The notes: generated by a model not told the origin, from the letters alone. A stretch of DNA of 64,000 nt from CAVPUA01 sp963708805 (GCA_963708805.1 CAVPUA010000003.1:682001-746000); one strand, 5' to 3'; positions 18,132 through 27,359 are shown, counted from the first letter of the stretch. Numbers and translations are program-made.

Positions 18132-18181
18132 GGCCCGCGACGAGGGGCCGACCGGTTTTAGAACCAGGCCTCGTCGCGGCC
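18132..18181 (-). promoter_or_regulatory. leuA attenuator hairpin
   Basis: GGCCGCGACGAGG (minus strand, 18181-18169) pairs with CCTCGTCGCGGGCC (18145-18132) with one bulged C, forming a 13-bp stem. The stem's 5' arm is inside the leader peptide reading frame, so a ribosome stalled at the leucine codons would change folding. There is no T-tract, so control may be by a Rho-dependent or translational route. Confidence 0.6.
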
Positions 18182-18205
18182 GCGAAGAAGCAGCGCGCGC
18201 ATCAT
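18158..18205 (-). CDS. leuA leader peptide
   Basis: A 15-codon open frame, MMRALLLRGRDEAWF, begins 121 bp upstream of leuA. Three consecutive leucine codons (CTG CTT CTT) precede a hairpin. Short leucine-rich leaders of this kind precede leuA in other actinobacteria and mediate attenuation. CTT is otherwise rare in this genome, which would sharpen stalling. Confidence 0.65.
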   Translation of the reverse strand: MMRALLLRGRDEAWF

Positions 18206-18231
18206 GGTGCGACCAGACTAACCTACGTCGC

Positions 18232-18681
18232 GTGAAGTTCACCGCGCCGCTGGAGTTGCATGGCAAGACGGCCACCGGGATCACCGTGCCCGAGGACGTC
18301 GTCACCGCCCTCGACGCGGGTCAGCGCCCGGCCGTGAACGTGACGATCAACGGCTACACCTACCGCAGCACCATTGCGCGGATGCGCGGCGTCTTCCTGC
18401 TGCCGCTCAGCGCCGAGAACCGGGCCGGCGCCGGCGCCCAGGCTGGTGACGTGCTCGAGATCGAGGTGACGCTCGACGACCAGCCACGGGTTCTCGAGGT
18501 GCCACCCGACCTCGCCGCGGCGCTGGACAAGGACCCGCAGGCCAAGGCGTTCTTCGAGAGTTTGTCCTACAGCAACCAGCGCTGGCACACCCAGCAGGTG
18601 GACGGCGCGAAGACCGACGCCACTCGTGAGCGCCGCGTGGCCAAGTCGATCGAGGTCCTCCGGGCGGGCAAGAAGCCGTGA
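18232..18681 (+). CDS. YdeI/OmpD-associated family protein (DUF1905)
   Basis: A 149-residue protein. The N-terminal DUF1905 beta-barrel-like region starts MKFTAPLELHGKTATGITVP, and the C-terminal OmdA-type segment reads ALDKDPQAKAFFESLSYSNQ followed by RRVAKSIEVLRAG. Members are small cytoplasmic proteins with no agreed role, sometimes annotated as bacteriocin-protection proteins. The GTG start at 18232 is divergent to leuA and its leader. Confidence 0.85.
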   Translation: MKFTAPLELHGKTATGITVPEDVVTALDAGQRPAVNVTINGYTYRSTIARMRGVFLLPLSAENRAGAGAQAGDVLEIEVTLDDQPRVLEVPPDLAAALDKDPQAKAFFESLSYSNQRWHTQQVDGAKTDATRERRVAKSIEVLRAGKKP

Positions 18682-18690
18682 CTCGAACGG

Positions 18691-18819
18691 TCAGCGGCGT
18701 CTGAGCAGCGCCTTCACCGCGATGTCGGTGCCGCGGTCGAGGGGCGTGGGTTGGGGCTCGACACGGGTCGTGACCTCTTCGGGCTTGCGCTCTTGGGAAT
18801 CCTGCTTTTCCTCGCCCAT
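18691..18819 (-). CDS. Small charged protein, 42 residues
   Basis: An ATG-started frame, MGEEKQDSQERKPEEV... ending DIAVKALLRRR, fills the gap between two real genes. Codon third positions are GC-rich as in the neighbours, and the peptide has an acidic start and basic end. No Shine-Dalgarno box is obvious. It could be a conserved small actinobacterial protein or chance. Confidence 0.35.
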   Translation of the reverse strand: MGEEKQDSQERKPEEVTTRVEPQPTPLDRGTDIAVKALLRRR

Positions 18820-18870
18820 GCGCCGAGCATGACCTACGGCGATTAAGGATCGATGACTTCGCTGTTGCGC

Positions 18871-19527
18871 TCAGGCGTCGAGTTCGGCCCGGAGCTGGGC
18901 GGCCTTCTTGCGGCGACCAGGAATGGCGTACGGCGCCTTGGTCCGGATCTCGCTCATCGTCCGGCGAGTGATCGCGATGGCCGACTCGTCCGGCTTGCCG
19001 CCCGCGGGTTCGAAGAACTCGATGGCGATCTTGGGACGTTTGGGGAAGCGCACGATGTCGACCGCGCCGGTGATGGCGACGCAGACGACCACCGCCTCGG
19101 GAACCGTCGTCGCGAGACGCCCCGCTCCGCTGAGCGCCCGCAGCGCCTTGCCGCGCGAGATGGTGCCCTCAGGGAACACGCCGATACACGCACCGGCCCG
19201 GAGCTGATCGATGGCCGCCGACATCGCCGTGACGTCGCCCCGGCCGCGTTCGATCGGGATCTGGCCCATGCCGTCCAGCACCCAGGCGACCGCCTTGTTC
19301 TTCCAGAGCGAGGACTTGGCGAGCGCGCGGACCTGACGGCGGGGCATCGCCGCGACGCCGACCACCAGCGGATCCCACATGCTGTCGTGGTTGGCGAAGA
19401 TCAACAGCGGCCCGGTTGCCGGCAGCACGTCCACGCCGGTGACCTCGAGCCGCCCCCACCAGCGCACGATCGGCGTCGCGATGGCCATGACCACCCGGTA
19501 GGCGGGCGTGATCCGCTCGGTGCTCAC
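18871..19527 (-). CDS. 1-acyl-sn-glycerol-3-phosphate acyltransferase (PlsC type)
   Basis: A 218-residue membrane-associated acyltransferase that adds a second acyl chain in phospholipid synthesis. The acyltransferase block I HX4D is NHDSMWDP, block II-III lies around GMGQIPIERGRGD and block III is VFPEGTISRGKALR. The GTG at 19527 (STERITPAYR) starts 8 bp after the SDR gene stop on the same strand, so the two are probably one transcript. Acceptor could be lysophosphatidate or another lysolipid. Confidence 0.9.
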   Translation of the reverse strand: MSTERITPAYRVVMAIATPIVRWWGRLEVTGVDVLPATGPLLIFANHDSMWDPLVVGVAAMPRRQVRALAKSSLWKNKAVAWVLDGMGQIPIERGRGDVTAMSAAIDQLRAGACIGVFPEGTISRGKALRALSGAGRLATTVPEAVVVCVAITGAVDIVRFPKRPKIAIEFFEPAGGKPDESAIAITRRTMSEIRTKAPYAIPGRRKKAAQLRAELDA

Positions 19528-19534
19528 GAGACCA

Positions 19535-20278
19535 TCATCGACCGTCACGCGCGACTTTGTACGGGGCGGCCTGGGCGAGCGGTTTGACCACGAGCAGATC
19601 GATGTCGACGTGCGGGGGACGGGTGACGACGAAGGCGATGCAGTCGGCAATGTCCTCGGCGGTGAGCGGGTTCGCGACGCCGGCGTACACCCGATCGGCC
19701 GCGTCCGCGTCGCCGCGCATCCGGGTGAGCGCGAACTCCTCGGTCTGCACCATCCCCGGGGCGATCTCGCTGATCCGGATCGGCCGGCCGTTCAGTTCGA
19801 GGCGCAGCGTCTCGGCGATGACGGACGCGCCGTGCTTGGCCGTCGTGTACCCGCCGCCACCCTCGTACACGAGGTGCCCGGCAATCGAGCCGGTGATCAC
19901 TATGTGCCCACCGCCCCCGCGTTCGAGGGCCGGCAGCAGTGCTTGGGTCACCCGCAGCACGCCGAGGACGTTCGTGTCGTACATGCGCTGCCAGTCGGCC
20001 GGGTCGGCCCTCTCGATCGGTTCGGTGCCGATCGCGCCGCCGGCGTTGTTGATCAGTACCGCGACGTCGTCCAGTCGCGCGGCCAGGGCCGCCACCGACT
20101 CCGCGGACGTGACGTCCAGTTCGACGGCCGAGATCCGTTCGTGGTCCGCGGCCAGCTGCTCCAGCCGGTCGAGCCGGCGTGCGGCGGCCACCACGTCGTA
20201 CCCCTCGTCCGCGAGTCGGCGCGCGGTGGCGGCCCCGATCCCGCTGCTGGCTCCGGTGACGACGGCGGTCCCTCTCAT
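19535..20278 (-). CDS. Short-chain dehydrogenase/reductase
   Basis: A 247-residue classical SDR resembling YdfG-type NADP-dependent oxidoreductases. It shows the cofactor motif VVTGASSGIGAATARRLA, the NNAG motif in AVLINNAGG and the catalytic Ser...YTTAK with Tyr and Lys. The start ATG at 20278 leaves a 67-bp divergent promoter region with mshA. Substrate is unknown. Confidence 0.92.
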   Translation of the reverse strand: MRGTAVVTGASSGIGAATARRLADEGYDVVAAARRLDRLEQLAADHERISAVELDVTSAESVAALAARLDDVAVLINNAGGAIGTEPIERADPADWQRMYDTNVLGVLRVTQALLPALERGGGGHIVITGSIAGHLVYEGGGGYTTAKHGASVIAETLRLELNGRPIRISEIAPGMVQTEEFALTRMRGDADAADRVYAGVANPLTAEDIADCIAFVVTRPPHVDIDLLVVKPLAQAAPYKVARDGR

Positions 20279-20345
20279 GTCCGGCGATTCTGCCTGGCTG
20301 ACCCGGGACGGGCGGTATCGGGGGCCGATCGGGCAGGATGGGGGT

Positions 20346-21606
20346 ATGTCTGGGACGGGTCTGCCGCACCGGGTCGCGATGTTGTCGGTGCACACATCAC
20401 CGCTCGACCCCCCTGGCGGAGGCGACGCCGGCGGCATGAACGTCTACGTCGTCGAGACCGCCAAGCGGCTGGCCGACGCGGGCGTCGCCGTCGAGATCTT
20501 CACCCGCGCCACGTCCAGTGAGCTCGACCCGGTGGTCGAGATGCATCCCGGCGTGCTCGTCCGCAATGTCACTGCCGGGCCGTTCGAGGGACTGGGCAAG
20601 GCCGATCTGCCGGCCCAGTTGTGCGCGTTCACCTCGGCCGTCCTGCGGGCCGAGGCCTATCACGACCCCGGCTGGTACGACGTGATCCACTCGCACTACT
20701 GGCTGTCGGGACAGGTGGGCTGGCTGGCGCGCGATCGGTGGGGCGTGCCGCTCGTCCACTCGGCCCACACACTGGGCAAGGTCAAGAACGCCGCGCTCGC
20801 CGACGGCGACAGCCCCGAGCCGTTGTCGCGGATCGTCGGCGAGGAGCAGGTGGTGGCCGAGGCCGATCGGCTCATCGCGTCGACGTCGGACGAGGCCCAC
20901 GAGCTGATCGAGCACTACGGCGCCGATCCCGCCTTGATCGAGACCGTGCCGCCCGGCGTCGATCTCGAGATGTTCACGCCCGGCCCGCGCGACACGGTGC
21001 GCCGCCGGTTGGGCATCGCCGACGGACGAGACGATGCTGCTGTTCGTCGGTCGCATCCAGCCGCTGAAGGCGCCGGATCTGCTGTTGCGAGCGGCGGCGC
21101 TGTTGCCCGGGCGCGCGCACGTCGTCGTGCTGGGCGCGCCGAGTGGCAGTGGGCTGGCCGAGCCGCGGTGGCTCGAGCAGCTGGCCGGCGAACTCGGGCT
21201 CGGCGATCGCGCCCACTTCGTCGCGCCGGTCGCTCGCGACGGGCTCGCCGAGTACTACCGCGCCGCGGACCTGACCGTGGTGCCCAGCTACAACGAGTCG
21301 TTCGGGCTGGTCGCGCTCGAGTCCCTGTCGTGCGGCACTCCGGTCGTGGCCGCCGCCGTCGGGGGGCTGCCGACCGCCGTCGGACCGGCCGGACTTCTGG
21401 TCGGGTCGCACGATCCGCTCGACTGGTCGCGCGCGATCGCGTCGTTGATGGACGACCCGGGCCGGCGGGCGGCCCTGGCGGCCCGGGCCCGTGGGCACGC
21501 GGCCGAGTTCTCGTGGGACCGCACCACCGAGGGACTGCTCGACGCGTACGCCAAGGCGGCCGCGACGATGGCGGCCCGCCCGGTCGACGACCGGCGGCGG
21601 CCGTGA
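20346..21606 (+). CDS. mshA: D-inositol-3-phosphate glycosyltransferase (one wobble doublet)
   Basis: First enzyme of mycothiol synthesis: transfers GlcNAc to inositol 3-phosphate. GT-B fold, GT4 family. The start shows VAMLSVHTSPLDPPGGGDAG with the glycine-rich loop, then YDVIHSHYWLSGQVGW and HTLGKVKN; the C-terminal half shows LLFVGRIQPLKAPDLLL and SYNESFGLVALES with the E-X7-E motif. The frame slips at 21023-21024 (GA[CG]GAC); correction gives 419 residues. This doublet is one of three that are not synonymous (Asp/Glu). The last bases overlap the next gene as GTGA. Confidence 0.95.
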
Positions 21607-22091
21607 ACGCCGACGAGATCGAGCAGCTGCTGCGCGACGGCGACTTCGAGTACACGCGCCCGGATGCGCACACGCTCGGCGTCAACCTTCCTGGTGAGCG
21701 GCGGCTCAAGACGACGTGCTGGCTGACCGTCGGCGATCACGGCGTCGCGATCGAGGCGTTCGTCGTGCGCAAGCCCGATGAGAACGCCGAGGCCGTCAAC
21801 ACCTGGTTGTTACGGCGCAACGCCCGGATGTACGCGGTGTCGTGGTCGCTCGACGACTCCGGTGACATCTACCTGACCGGCCGCGTCTCGCTCGATTCGA
21901 TGTCGGCCGACGAGCTCGACCGGATCCTCGGGGCGGTTCTCGAGTACGCCGACGGCTCGTTCAACTACTTGCTGCAGCTGGGCTACGGCTCGGCGATCCG
22001 CCGCGAATGGGCCTGGCGGGTCAAGAACGATCAGCCACTGGCAAATCTCGAGGCGTTCCGCTCGTTCGCCCAGAGCCCGAGCGACGGCTGA
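21603..22091 (+). CDS. YbjN domain-containing protein
   Basis: A 162-residue protein with a YbjN/type III secretion chaperone-like fold (CWLTVGDHGVAIEAFVVRKP, NTWLLRRNARMYAVSW, LDRILGAVLEYADGSFN). In actinobacteria a YbjN gene very often follows mshA directly, as here, with a GTG overlapping the mshA stop. Its role in mycothiol metabolism, if any, is not established. Confidence 0.88.
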   Translation: MNADEIEQLLRDGDFEYTRPDAHTLGVNLPGERRLKTTCWLTVGDHGVAIEAFVVRKPDENAEAVNTWLLRRNARMYAVSWSLDDSGDIYLTGRVSLDSMSADELDRILGAVLEYADGSFNYLLQLGYGSAIRREWAWRVKNDQPLANLEAFRSFAQSPSDG

Positions 22092-22205
22092 CGAAGGGCA
22101 ACTGACGCTCCGGCGACGGGGTAACGATCAGAACTCGCTGGCTTGCCATCCACGTCGCGGTGGGTCACGATCATGCGTCAGGTAAATTCTTCGTTAGGAA
22201 TCATT

Positions 22206-25139
22206 GTGCGGCGCTGCATCGCGTATGTCTTGACGACCGCCAGCGTCGTGGCCGGGATGGTCGTTCTCGCGACTCCGCAGTCGTCGGCAGCCGTCGCGAC
22301 CCCATCCGGGGTCGTCAAACCGATCCTGCCGACGCGAGTGGTCGATACCCGAAGCGGTCTCGGTGGCGACACGCTCATGCCGGGTGACACGTTCATCCTG
22401 CAGGTGACCGGGCAAGGACAGGTGCCAGATTCAGGAGTGGCCGCCGTCCTCGCGACCGTGACCGTGACCGATCCGGAGTCACCGGGCTATCTCACCGCCT
22501 GGGCCGGCGATTCACCGATGCCTGTCGCGTCGAACCTGAACTTCTCGCCCGGGCAGACGGTCGCGAACACTGCGCTGATTCCGGTGGCCGCCGACGGCAC
22601 GATCGCCTTCTACAACGGATCGGCGGGCACGACCGATCTGATCGTTGATCTCACTCAATACATCACCGCCGGTGACACCGCCGCACCTGGGGGAGTCGTC
22701 AGTCTGCCACCCGCGCGGATCCTCGACACCCGGGCTTCGGCCACGTCAGTCGTTGGCGCCGACGCGATCCTCAACGTCCCGGTTCTCGGCCACGGCGGGA
22801 TTCCTTTGTCCGGAGTCTCCGCCGTCGTTCTCAACATCACCGTCACCGCGCCGTCTGATTTTGGCTACATCACGGCTTGGGCTCACGGAACACCGCGACC
22901 CAACACCTCCAACGTCAACTTCGTCCCGAGTCAGACCGTTCCCAACTTCGCGGTGGTACCGGTCGGGTCCGACGGCAGCGTGGATCTGTACAACGGTTCT
23001 CTCGGTGACAGTGACCTGCTTGCCGACGTGGCGGGCTACGTGGTGTCGGGTTCAGCAGCCAGCCCTGGCGCGCTCACGTCACTTGCGCCCGCGCGCCTGC
23101 TGGATACACGGTCTGGCAGCGGCGGAACGGTTGTTCCATCCGGCGGCACGCTCAGCGTGTCGGTTCTCGGCCGTGGGGGACTGCCCGCCTCGGACGTCGC
23201 CGCCGCCGTCTTGAACGTGACCGTGACTCAACCGCAGACCTCCGGCTACCTGACCGCCTGGTCGGACACCGGCAGCAAACCGATGTCGTCCAATCTGAAC
23301 TTCGACGCCGGCCAGACGGTCGCCAACGCGGTCGTCGTCTCGGTCGGCGGTGACGGCAAGATCGACCTCTTCAACGGCTCGGGTGGCACCGTGCAGATCG
23401 TGGCTGACGCCTTCGGCTACACGACCGCGGTTGCCTCGTTGACTTGGTCCGCGCCCAAGATGATCGATCCGCCCGGCGGATCTCCTATGGCGATTTCCTG
23501 TCCGACCGAGACTTTTTGCGCGGCGGTAGATCAATCCCGCTCGATGGTGACCTTCAACGGCGCCACCTGGAGCACGCCGGTGTATATCAACGCCGCTGCA
23601 TCCCTCGAATCGGTGTCGTGTGTGTCGGCGTCGTTCTGCGTTGCCGTCGATGACTGGGGATACGCGTACACCTACGACGGATCGACGTGGGCGAAGGGCA
23701 CCTCCATCTCCCAGCACGTCCTGCTTTCCGTATCGTGCGCGTCCCAGAGCTTCTGCGTCGCGGTCGACACCGGGGGTAACGCAATTCGCTTCTCGAGCGG
23801 AGTCTGGGCAGCGCCGGTGACGCTTGGTGGCTTTCTCACGGCGGTGTCCTGCCCGTCCACATCCTTCTGCATGGCGGTCGACGATTCATCCTCCCAGACG
23901 CCATGGACTTTCAATGGGGCAACGTGGTCCGCGACGTCCACGCTCGCCCTCACGGGCGGCGTCAACGGGCTCTCGTGCCTATCGAGCGTTCACTGCGTCG
24001 CCTCGTCCGGCGTCCCGGGGTCGGTGACCACCTACGACGGGACGACCTGGTCCTCTCCGGTCACGCTCGACGCGTCCGGCGAGCTGGACTCGATTTCCTG
24101 CCCGTCGACGACGTTGTGCGTCGCCGCCGACGACACAACCGGATCGGTGTACGTCATGGCGGGCGACGTGTGGTCGGAGTCGTCTCTGTTCAGCGGACAG
24201 TCGCGGCTCTCAATCAGTTGCGTGTCCGACGCGTATTGCGTGGCGATCTCGTGGAGTGGTGGGTCGGCGTGGACGTTCAACGGCACGACGTGGTCGGCGC
24301 CGGTAGCGGCTGATCCATTCGTCGGCCAGCCGCTCGCGGTCTCGTGCGCGTCATCCAGTATGTGTGTCGTTATCGATGGAGCAGGCCGAGCGTTGAGGTA
24401 CGACGGCACCAGTTGGTCGACACCAGTGCTGGTTGATCCGGACGACATGAACCTTCTTTCGTGTCCGACCACGACATTCTGTCTTGCCGTGGACTACTAC
24501 GGTCGGGCGAGCATGTTCGACGGGACGTCGTGGTCGGCACCCGCGTCGCTCGGCGATGACGCCCAACCGGCTGCGGTGTCGTGCTCGTCGGCCGACTTCT
24601 GTGTTGTCGCGGATGTCAACGGGAGAGTCTTCACGTTCGACGGCCACTCGTGGGGTCCTCCCGAGTACATCGCGCAGGGCTACGGCAGCCCAACCTCCAT
24701 GTCGTGCTTCTCGTCGACATCGTGTCTGGCAATGGACCAATATGGGGACCAGTTCGTCTACGACGGCACCGCGTGGCAGCCATGGCCGGGCGATATCCCC
24801 CCCGATGACGGCCGGGTGCTGCGAGGCGCCTCGTGCGTTTCCCAGTACTTCTGTGTTGGTCTCGCTTCCACCAATCTTTCTGTCCATACCTTCGACGGAG
24901 CATCGTGGTCGCCCCCGGCGTACTCCGTTAGTGCCGACGCTGTGTCGTGCGTGTCGGATACGTTCTGCATGGACGTAACGGACCCGGGGCCGGACGACGT
25001 GGCCTATACGTTCGATGGCTCCGACTGGTCGCCCGCGCAAGCCCTTGGCCCGGCGACGGGAATGCGCGCGGTCTCGTGCCCGAACACCGGTTTCTGTGTG
25101 GCGATCGACGGCACCGGCTACGTGTACGTCACCAACTGA
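22206..25139 (+). CDS. Secreted repeat protein: three DTR-type domains then fourteen Cys-containing propeller-like repeats
   Basis: About 977 residues. GTG 22206 follows TAGGA at good spacing and gives a clean signal peptide (RRCIAYVLTTASVVAG...SSAA). Next come three ~125-residue repeats, each opening with a [VIL]-[VL]DTR motif and holding a GYLTAW/GYITAW strand, a SN[LV]NF segment and a DG.I.[LF][YF]NGS segment. From about residue 425 there are fourteen ~40-residue repeats of the form SC-x5-6-C, then VAVD-type strand, then FDGTTWS-type strand. Paired cysteines suggest one disulfide per repeat. The gene is visibly less GC-rich than its neighbours, with more AT-ending codons. Both repeat types occur in actinobacterial exported proteins of unknown role. 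No cell-wall anchor motif is seen. Alternative start: ATG 22173. Confidence 0.85.
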   Translation: MRRCIAYVLTTASVVAGMVVLATPQSSAAVATPSGVVKPILPTRVVDTRSGLGGDTLMPGDTFILQVTGQGQVPDSGVAAVLATVTVTDPESPGYLTAWAGDSPMPVASNLNFSPGQTVANTALIPVAADGTIAFYNGSAGTTDLIVDLTQYITAGDTAAPGGVVSLPPARILDTRASATSVVGADAILNVPVLGHGGIPLSGVSAVVLNITVTAPSDFGYITAWAHGTPRPNTSNVNFVPSQTVPNFAVVPVGSDGSVDLYNGSLGDSDLLADVAGYVVSGSAASPGALTSLAPARLLDTRSGSGGTVVPSGGTLSVSVLGRGGLPASDVAAAVLNVTVTQPQTSGYLTAWSDTGSKPMSSNLNFDAGQTVANAVVVSVGGDGKIDLFNGSGGTVQIVADAFGYTTAVASLTWSAPKMIDPPGGSPMAISCPTETFCAAVDQSRSMVTFNGATWSTPVYINAAASLESVSCVSASFCVAVDDWGYAYTYDGSTWAKGTSISQHVLLSVSCASQSFCVAVDTGGNAIRFSSGVWAAPVTLGGFLTAVSCPSTSFCMAVDDSSSQTPWTFNGATWSATSTLALTGGVNGLSCLSSVHCVASSGVPGSVTTYDGTTWSSPVTLDASGELDSISCPSTTLCVAADDTTGSVYVMAGDVWSESSLFSGQSRLSISCVSDAYCVAISWSGGSAWTFNGTTWSAPVAADPFVGQPLAVSCASSSMCVVIDGAGRALRYDGTSWSTPVLVDPDDMNLLSCPTTTFCLAVDYYGRASMFDGTSWSAPASLGDDAQPAAVSCSSADFCVVADVNGRVFTFDGHSWGPPEYIAQGYGSPTSMSCFSSTSCLAMDQYGDQFVYDGTAWQPWPGDIPPDDGRVLRGASCVSQYFCVGLASTNLSVHTFDGASWSPPAYSVSADAVSCVSDTFCMDVTDPGPDDVAYTFDGSDWSPAQALGPATGMRAVSCPNTGFCVAIDGTGYVYVTN

Positions 25140-26482
25140 CTGCGGCGGCGACGACTGACCAGCGACACCGGAACGGTCAGTACGGCCGCCACGATGAACG
25201 ACAGCGCCGACGCGCTCATCCACGACTGCGGGGTGAAGTGCAGCCAGCTGTCGATGTGCGTCCACCAGCTGACCCACCACGTGATCGAGCCCGGGTTGAT
25301 CAACTGATAGGCCGCGAAGCCGAACAGCCACGGCACCACCATCGCCCAGCGGGTCGGCGAGTTCTCGGAGAAGTCCCAACGGTGCCGGCCGTCGAAGCCG
25401 TAGTAGTCGACGGCGAACACCGCGAACATCGGGATGAACACCGACCCGATGAGGTAGAGGAAGTTCTGGTAGTCGCCGATGCCCAGCCAGAGCGCGATCA
25501 CGGTCGCCAACCCGCCGATGACGACGGCGAGAACGCGGCGGTCGGCGAGTGGCCGCAGGTTCTGCACCGACACTGCCGTCGAGTACACATTGGCGAACGA
25601 CTCGTCCAGCTCGCGCAGGACCAAGATCGCGAACGGCAACCAGCCGAGCGGCACCGCGGTGAACGCGCGGAACATCACCGTGTGACTGTCGTTGTCGTCG
25701 GTCACGACGGTCGACAGAGCGAGCAGACCGAGCGAGTAGTAGGCGATCTGGGTGATCGAATAGCCGATGTAGGAACCCCAGAAGGCGCCCTTCGCGGTGC
25801 GCGAATGCCGGCTGTAGTCGGCGGACAGCGGGACGAACGAGACCGACACTGCGAGCACCGCGTCGGCCGCCAGCCAGAAGCCCGACCATGAACCGTGGTT
25901 GAGCGCCGGCAGCGGGTGGCGGGCGAACTGGACGAAGAAGTATCCGCTCGACAGCACCACGGCGACGAGCGCGTACTTGCGCAGCGTCCGGACGAAACCG
26001 AGTGGCCTGAGGGCCAGGACGGTGGTCAGGACGCCGGCGATCACGACGTAGGGCCAGTGGACGTTCCACGGCAGCAGCACCTCGGCGGCCGTGGCGATCA
26101 CGACCAGTTCGAACACGCCCCACCCCAGACACTGCAGCAGGTTCAGGACGGTCGGCAGGTACGACAACTTGGTGCCGAACAGCCCTCTCAGCAGCACCAT
26201 TGCCGGGTGCCCGGTCTGGGCGCCGGGCACCGCCGACAGCGACAGCAGCAAGGTGCCGACGAGCGTGCCCACGACGACCGCGACGAACGCGCCGACCAAA
26301 GACAGGGGCCTCGTGCCGGCGGGCGCCAGCACGTAGGCCGCGTAGGCGGGGCCCAACAGGCTGACGCCGAGATTTCCCCACAGCGCGAGTTGGTCGACGA
26401 CGCCGAGGGTGCGCGGTGGCGGATCGGCCAGCGTGGCGCCGACCTCGGCGGAATCGTTCGGACGGACGACAGTGCTGGCCAT
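25118..26482 (-). CDS. cytX: NCS1-family permease, probable hydroxymethylpyrimidine transporter
   Basis: A 454-residue nucleobase:cation symporter with about 12 transmembrane segments; marks include LGVVDQLALWGNLGVSLLGP and SVSFVPLSADYSRHSRTAKG. On sequence alone it could move cytosine, purines or thiamine precursors. The TPP riboswitch directly upstream makes it a CytX-type transporter of the thiamine precursor HMP, and the adjacent thiOSG operon agrees. Its 3' end overlaps the convergent repeat protein by 22 bp. Confidence 0.88.
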   Translation of the reverse strand: MASTVVRPNDSAEVGATLADPPPRTLGVVDQLALWGNLGVSLLGPAYAAYVLAPAGTRPLSLVGAFVAVVVGTLVGTLLLSLSAVPGAQTGHPAMVLLRGLFGTKLSYLPTVLNLLQCLGWGVFELVVIATAAEVLLPWNVHWPYVVIAGVLTTVLALRPLGFVRTLRKYALVAVVLSSGYFFVQFARHPLPALNHGSWSGFWLAADAVLAVSVSFVPLSADYSRHSRTAKGAFWGSYIGYSITQIAYYSLGLLALSTVVTDDNDSHTVMFRAFTAVPLGWLPFAILVLRELDESFANVYSTAVSVQNLRPLADRRVLAVVIGGLATVIALWLGIGDYQNFLYLIGSVFIPMFAVFAVDYYGFDGRHRWDFSENSPTRWAMVVPWLFGFAAYQLINPGSITWWVSWWTHIDSWLHFTPQSWMSASALSFIVAAVLTVPVSLVSRRRRSQLVTYT

Positions 26483-26487
26483 CGCTA

Positions 26488-26576
26488 GCTCCCTACGCCG
26501 GCATTACCCGGACAGGTTCGGCGGTCGGCGACGCCTTAGTCGCCCTCTCAGCCCGGTTGTCCGAGCTCCCGCGGTG
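26488..26576 (-). promoter_or_regulatory. TPP riboswitch upstream of cytX
   Basis: On the minus strand the THI-box core is present: GGGAGC start, GGGCTGAGAGGG, then GAACCTGTCCGGGTAATGCC and a GGGAGC close. The aptamer ends 6 bp before the cytX ATG, so ligand binding probably blocks translation initiation. Confidence 0.93.
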
Positions 26577-26587
26577 TGGTGACCCAA

Positions 26588-27358
26588 CTATAGAACGGCC
26601 ATTCCTTCGGTCGGCGACGAGGCTTCGGCGTGGAAGCGTCGGGGGATGCGTCCCGCCCCGCGGGCAAGCCGGCCCGCGACGACGGCCGCCGCCATCGCCT
26701 CGGCCATCTGGCGGGGCTTCTGGGCCCGGGTGACCGCGCTCGCCAGCAGCACGGCGTCGCAGCCGAGTTCCATCGCGAGCGCGGCGTCGGACGCGGTGCC
26801 GATCCCGGCGTCCAGCACCACCGGCACCGTGGCTTCGGCGACGATCATCTCGATGTTGTGGGGGTTGCGGATGCCCAAGCCGCTGCCGATGGGCGCACCG
26901 AGTGGCATGACGGCGACACAGCCGGCTTGCTGCAGACGACGGGCCAGTACCGGGTCGTCGTTCGTGTACGGCAGGACCTGGAACCCTTTGGCGACAAGGG
27001 ATTGAGCCGCATCGAGCAGCTCGATCGGGTCCGGCAGCAAGGTGCGCTCATCGGCAACCACTTCGAGTTTCACCCAGTCGGTCTGCAGCGCCTCGCGCGC
27101 GAGCTGAGCGGTCAGCACCGCCTCATGGGCGGTACGGCAGCCGGCGGTGTTGGGCAGGATGAGCACGCCGTGGCGATCGAGGACGTCGATGATCGAGCCG
27201 CTGATCGTCGCGTCGACCCGGCGCATCGCGACGGTGCACATCTGCGTTCCCGACGCCTGGACGACGTCGTCGATCACCTGCATGCTCGGCGCGCCGCCGG
27301 TGCCCATGATCAACCGGGAGTGGAACGGCTTGCCGGCGATGATCAGCTCGTCGTCCAT
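26588..27358 (-). CDS. thiG: Thiazole synthase
   Basis: Builds the thiazole phosphate of thiamine from 1-deoxyxylulose 5-phosphate, dehydroglycine and ThiS-thiocarboxylate. 256 residues, (beta/alpha)8 barrel: RLIMGTGGAPSMQVID, VAMRRVD, LPNTAGCRTAHEAVLTAQLA, WVKLEVVADERTLLPD with the Schiff-base lysine, VMPLGAPIGSGLGIRNP and VVLDAGIGTASDAALAMELG. The ATG follows thiS after one base, and the thiS C-terminal Gly-Gly codons (GGAGG) form its ribosome binding site. Third gene of the thiO-thiS-thiG operon under a TPP riboswitch. Confidence 0.97.
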   Translation of the reverse strand: MDDELIIAGKPFHSRLIMGTGGAPSMQVIDDVVQASGTQMCTVAMRRVDATISGSIIDVLDRHGVLILPNTAGCRTAHEAVLTAQLAREALQTDWVKLEVVADERTLLPDPIELLDAAQSLVAKGFQVLPYTNDDPVLARRLQQAGCVAVMPLGAPIGSGLGIRNPHNIEMIVAEATVPVVLDAGIGTASDAALAMELGCDAVLLASAVTRAQKPRQMAEAMAAAVVAGRLARGAGRIPRRFHAEASSPTEGMAVL

Positions 27359-27359
27359 C

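Noticed and set aside
24351..26381. 676-codon minus-strand frame antisense to the repeat protein and offset from cytX
   Set aside because: Arg/Gly-rich shadow with no domain; cytX and the repeat protein explain the region on their own frames.
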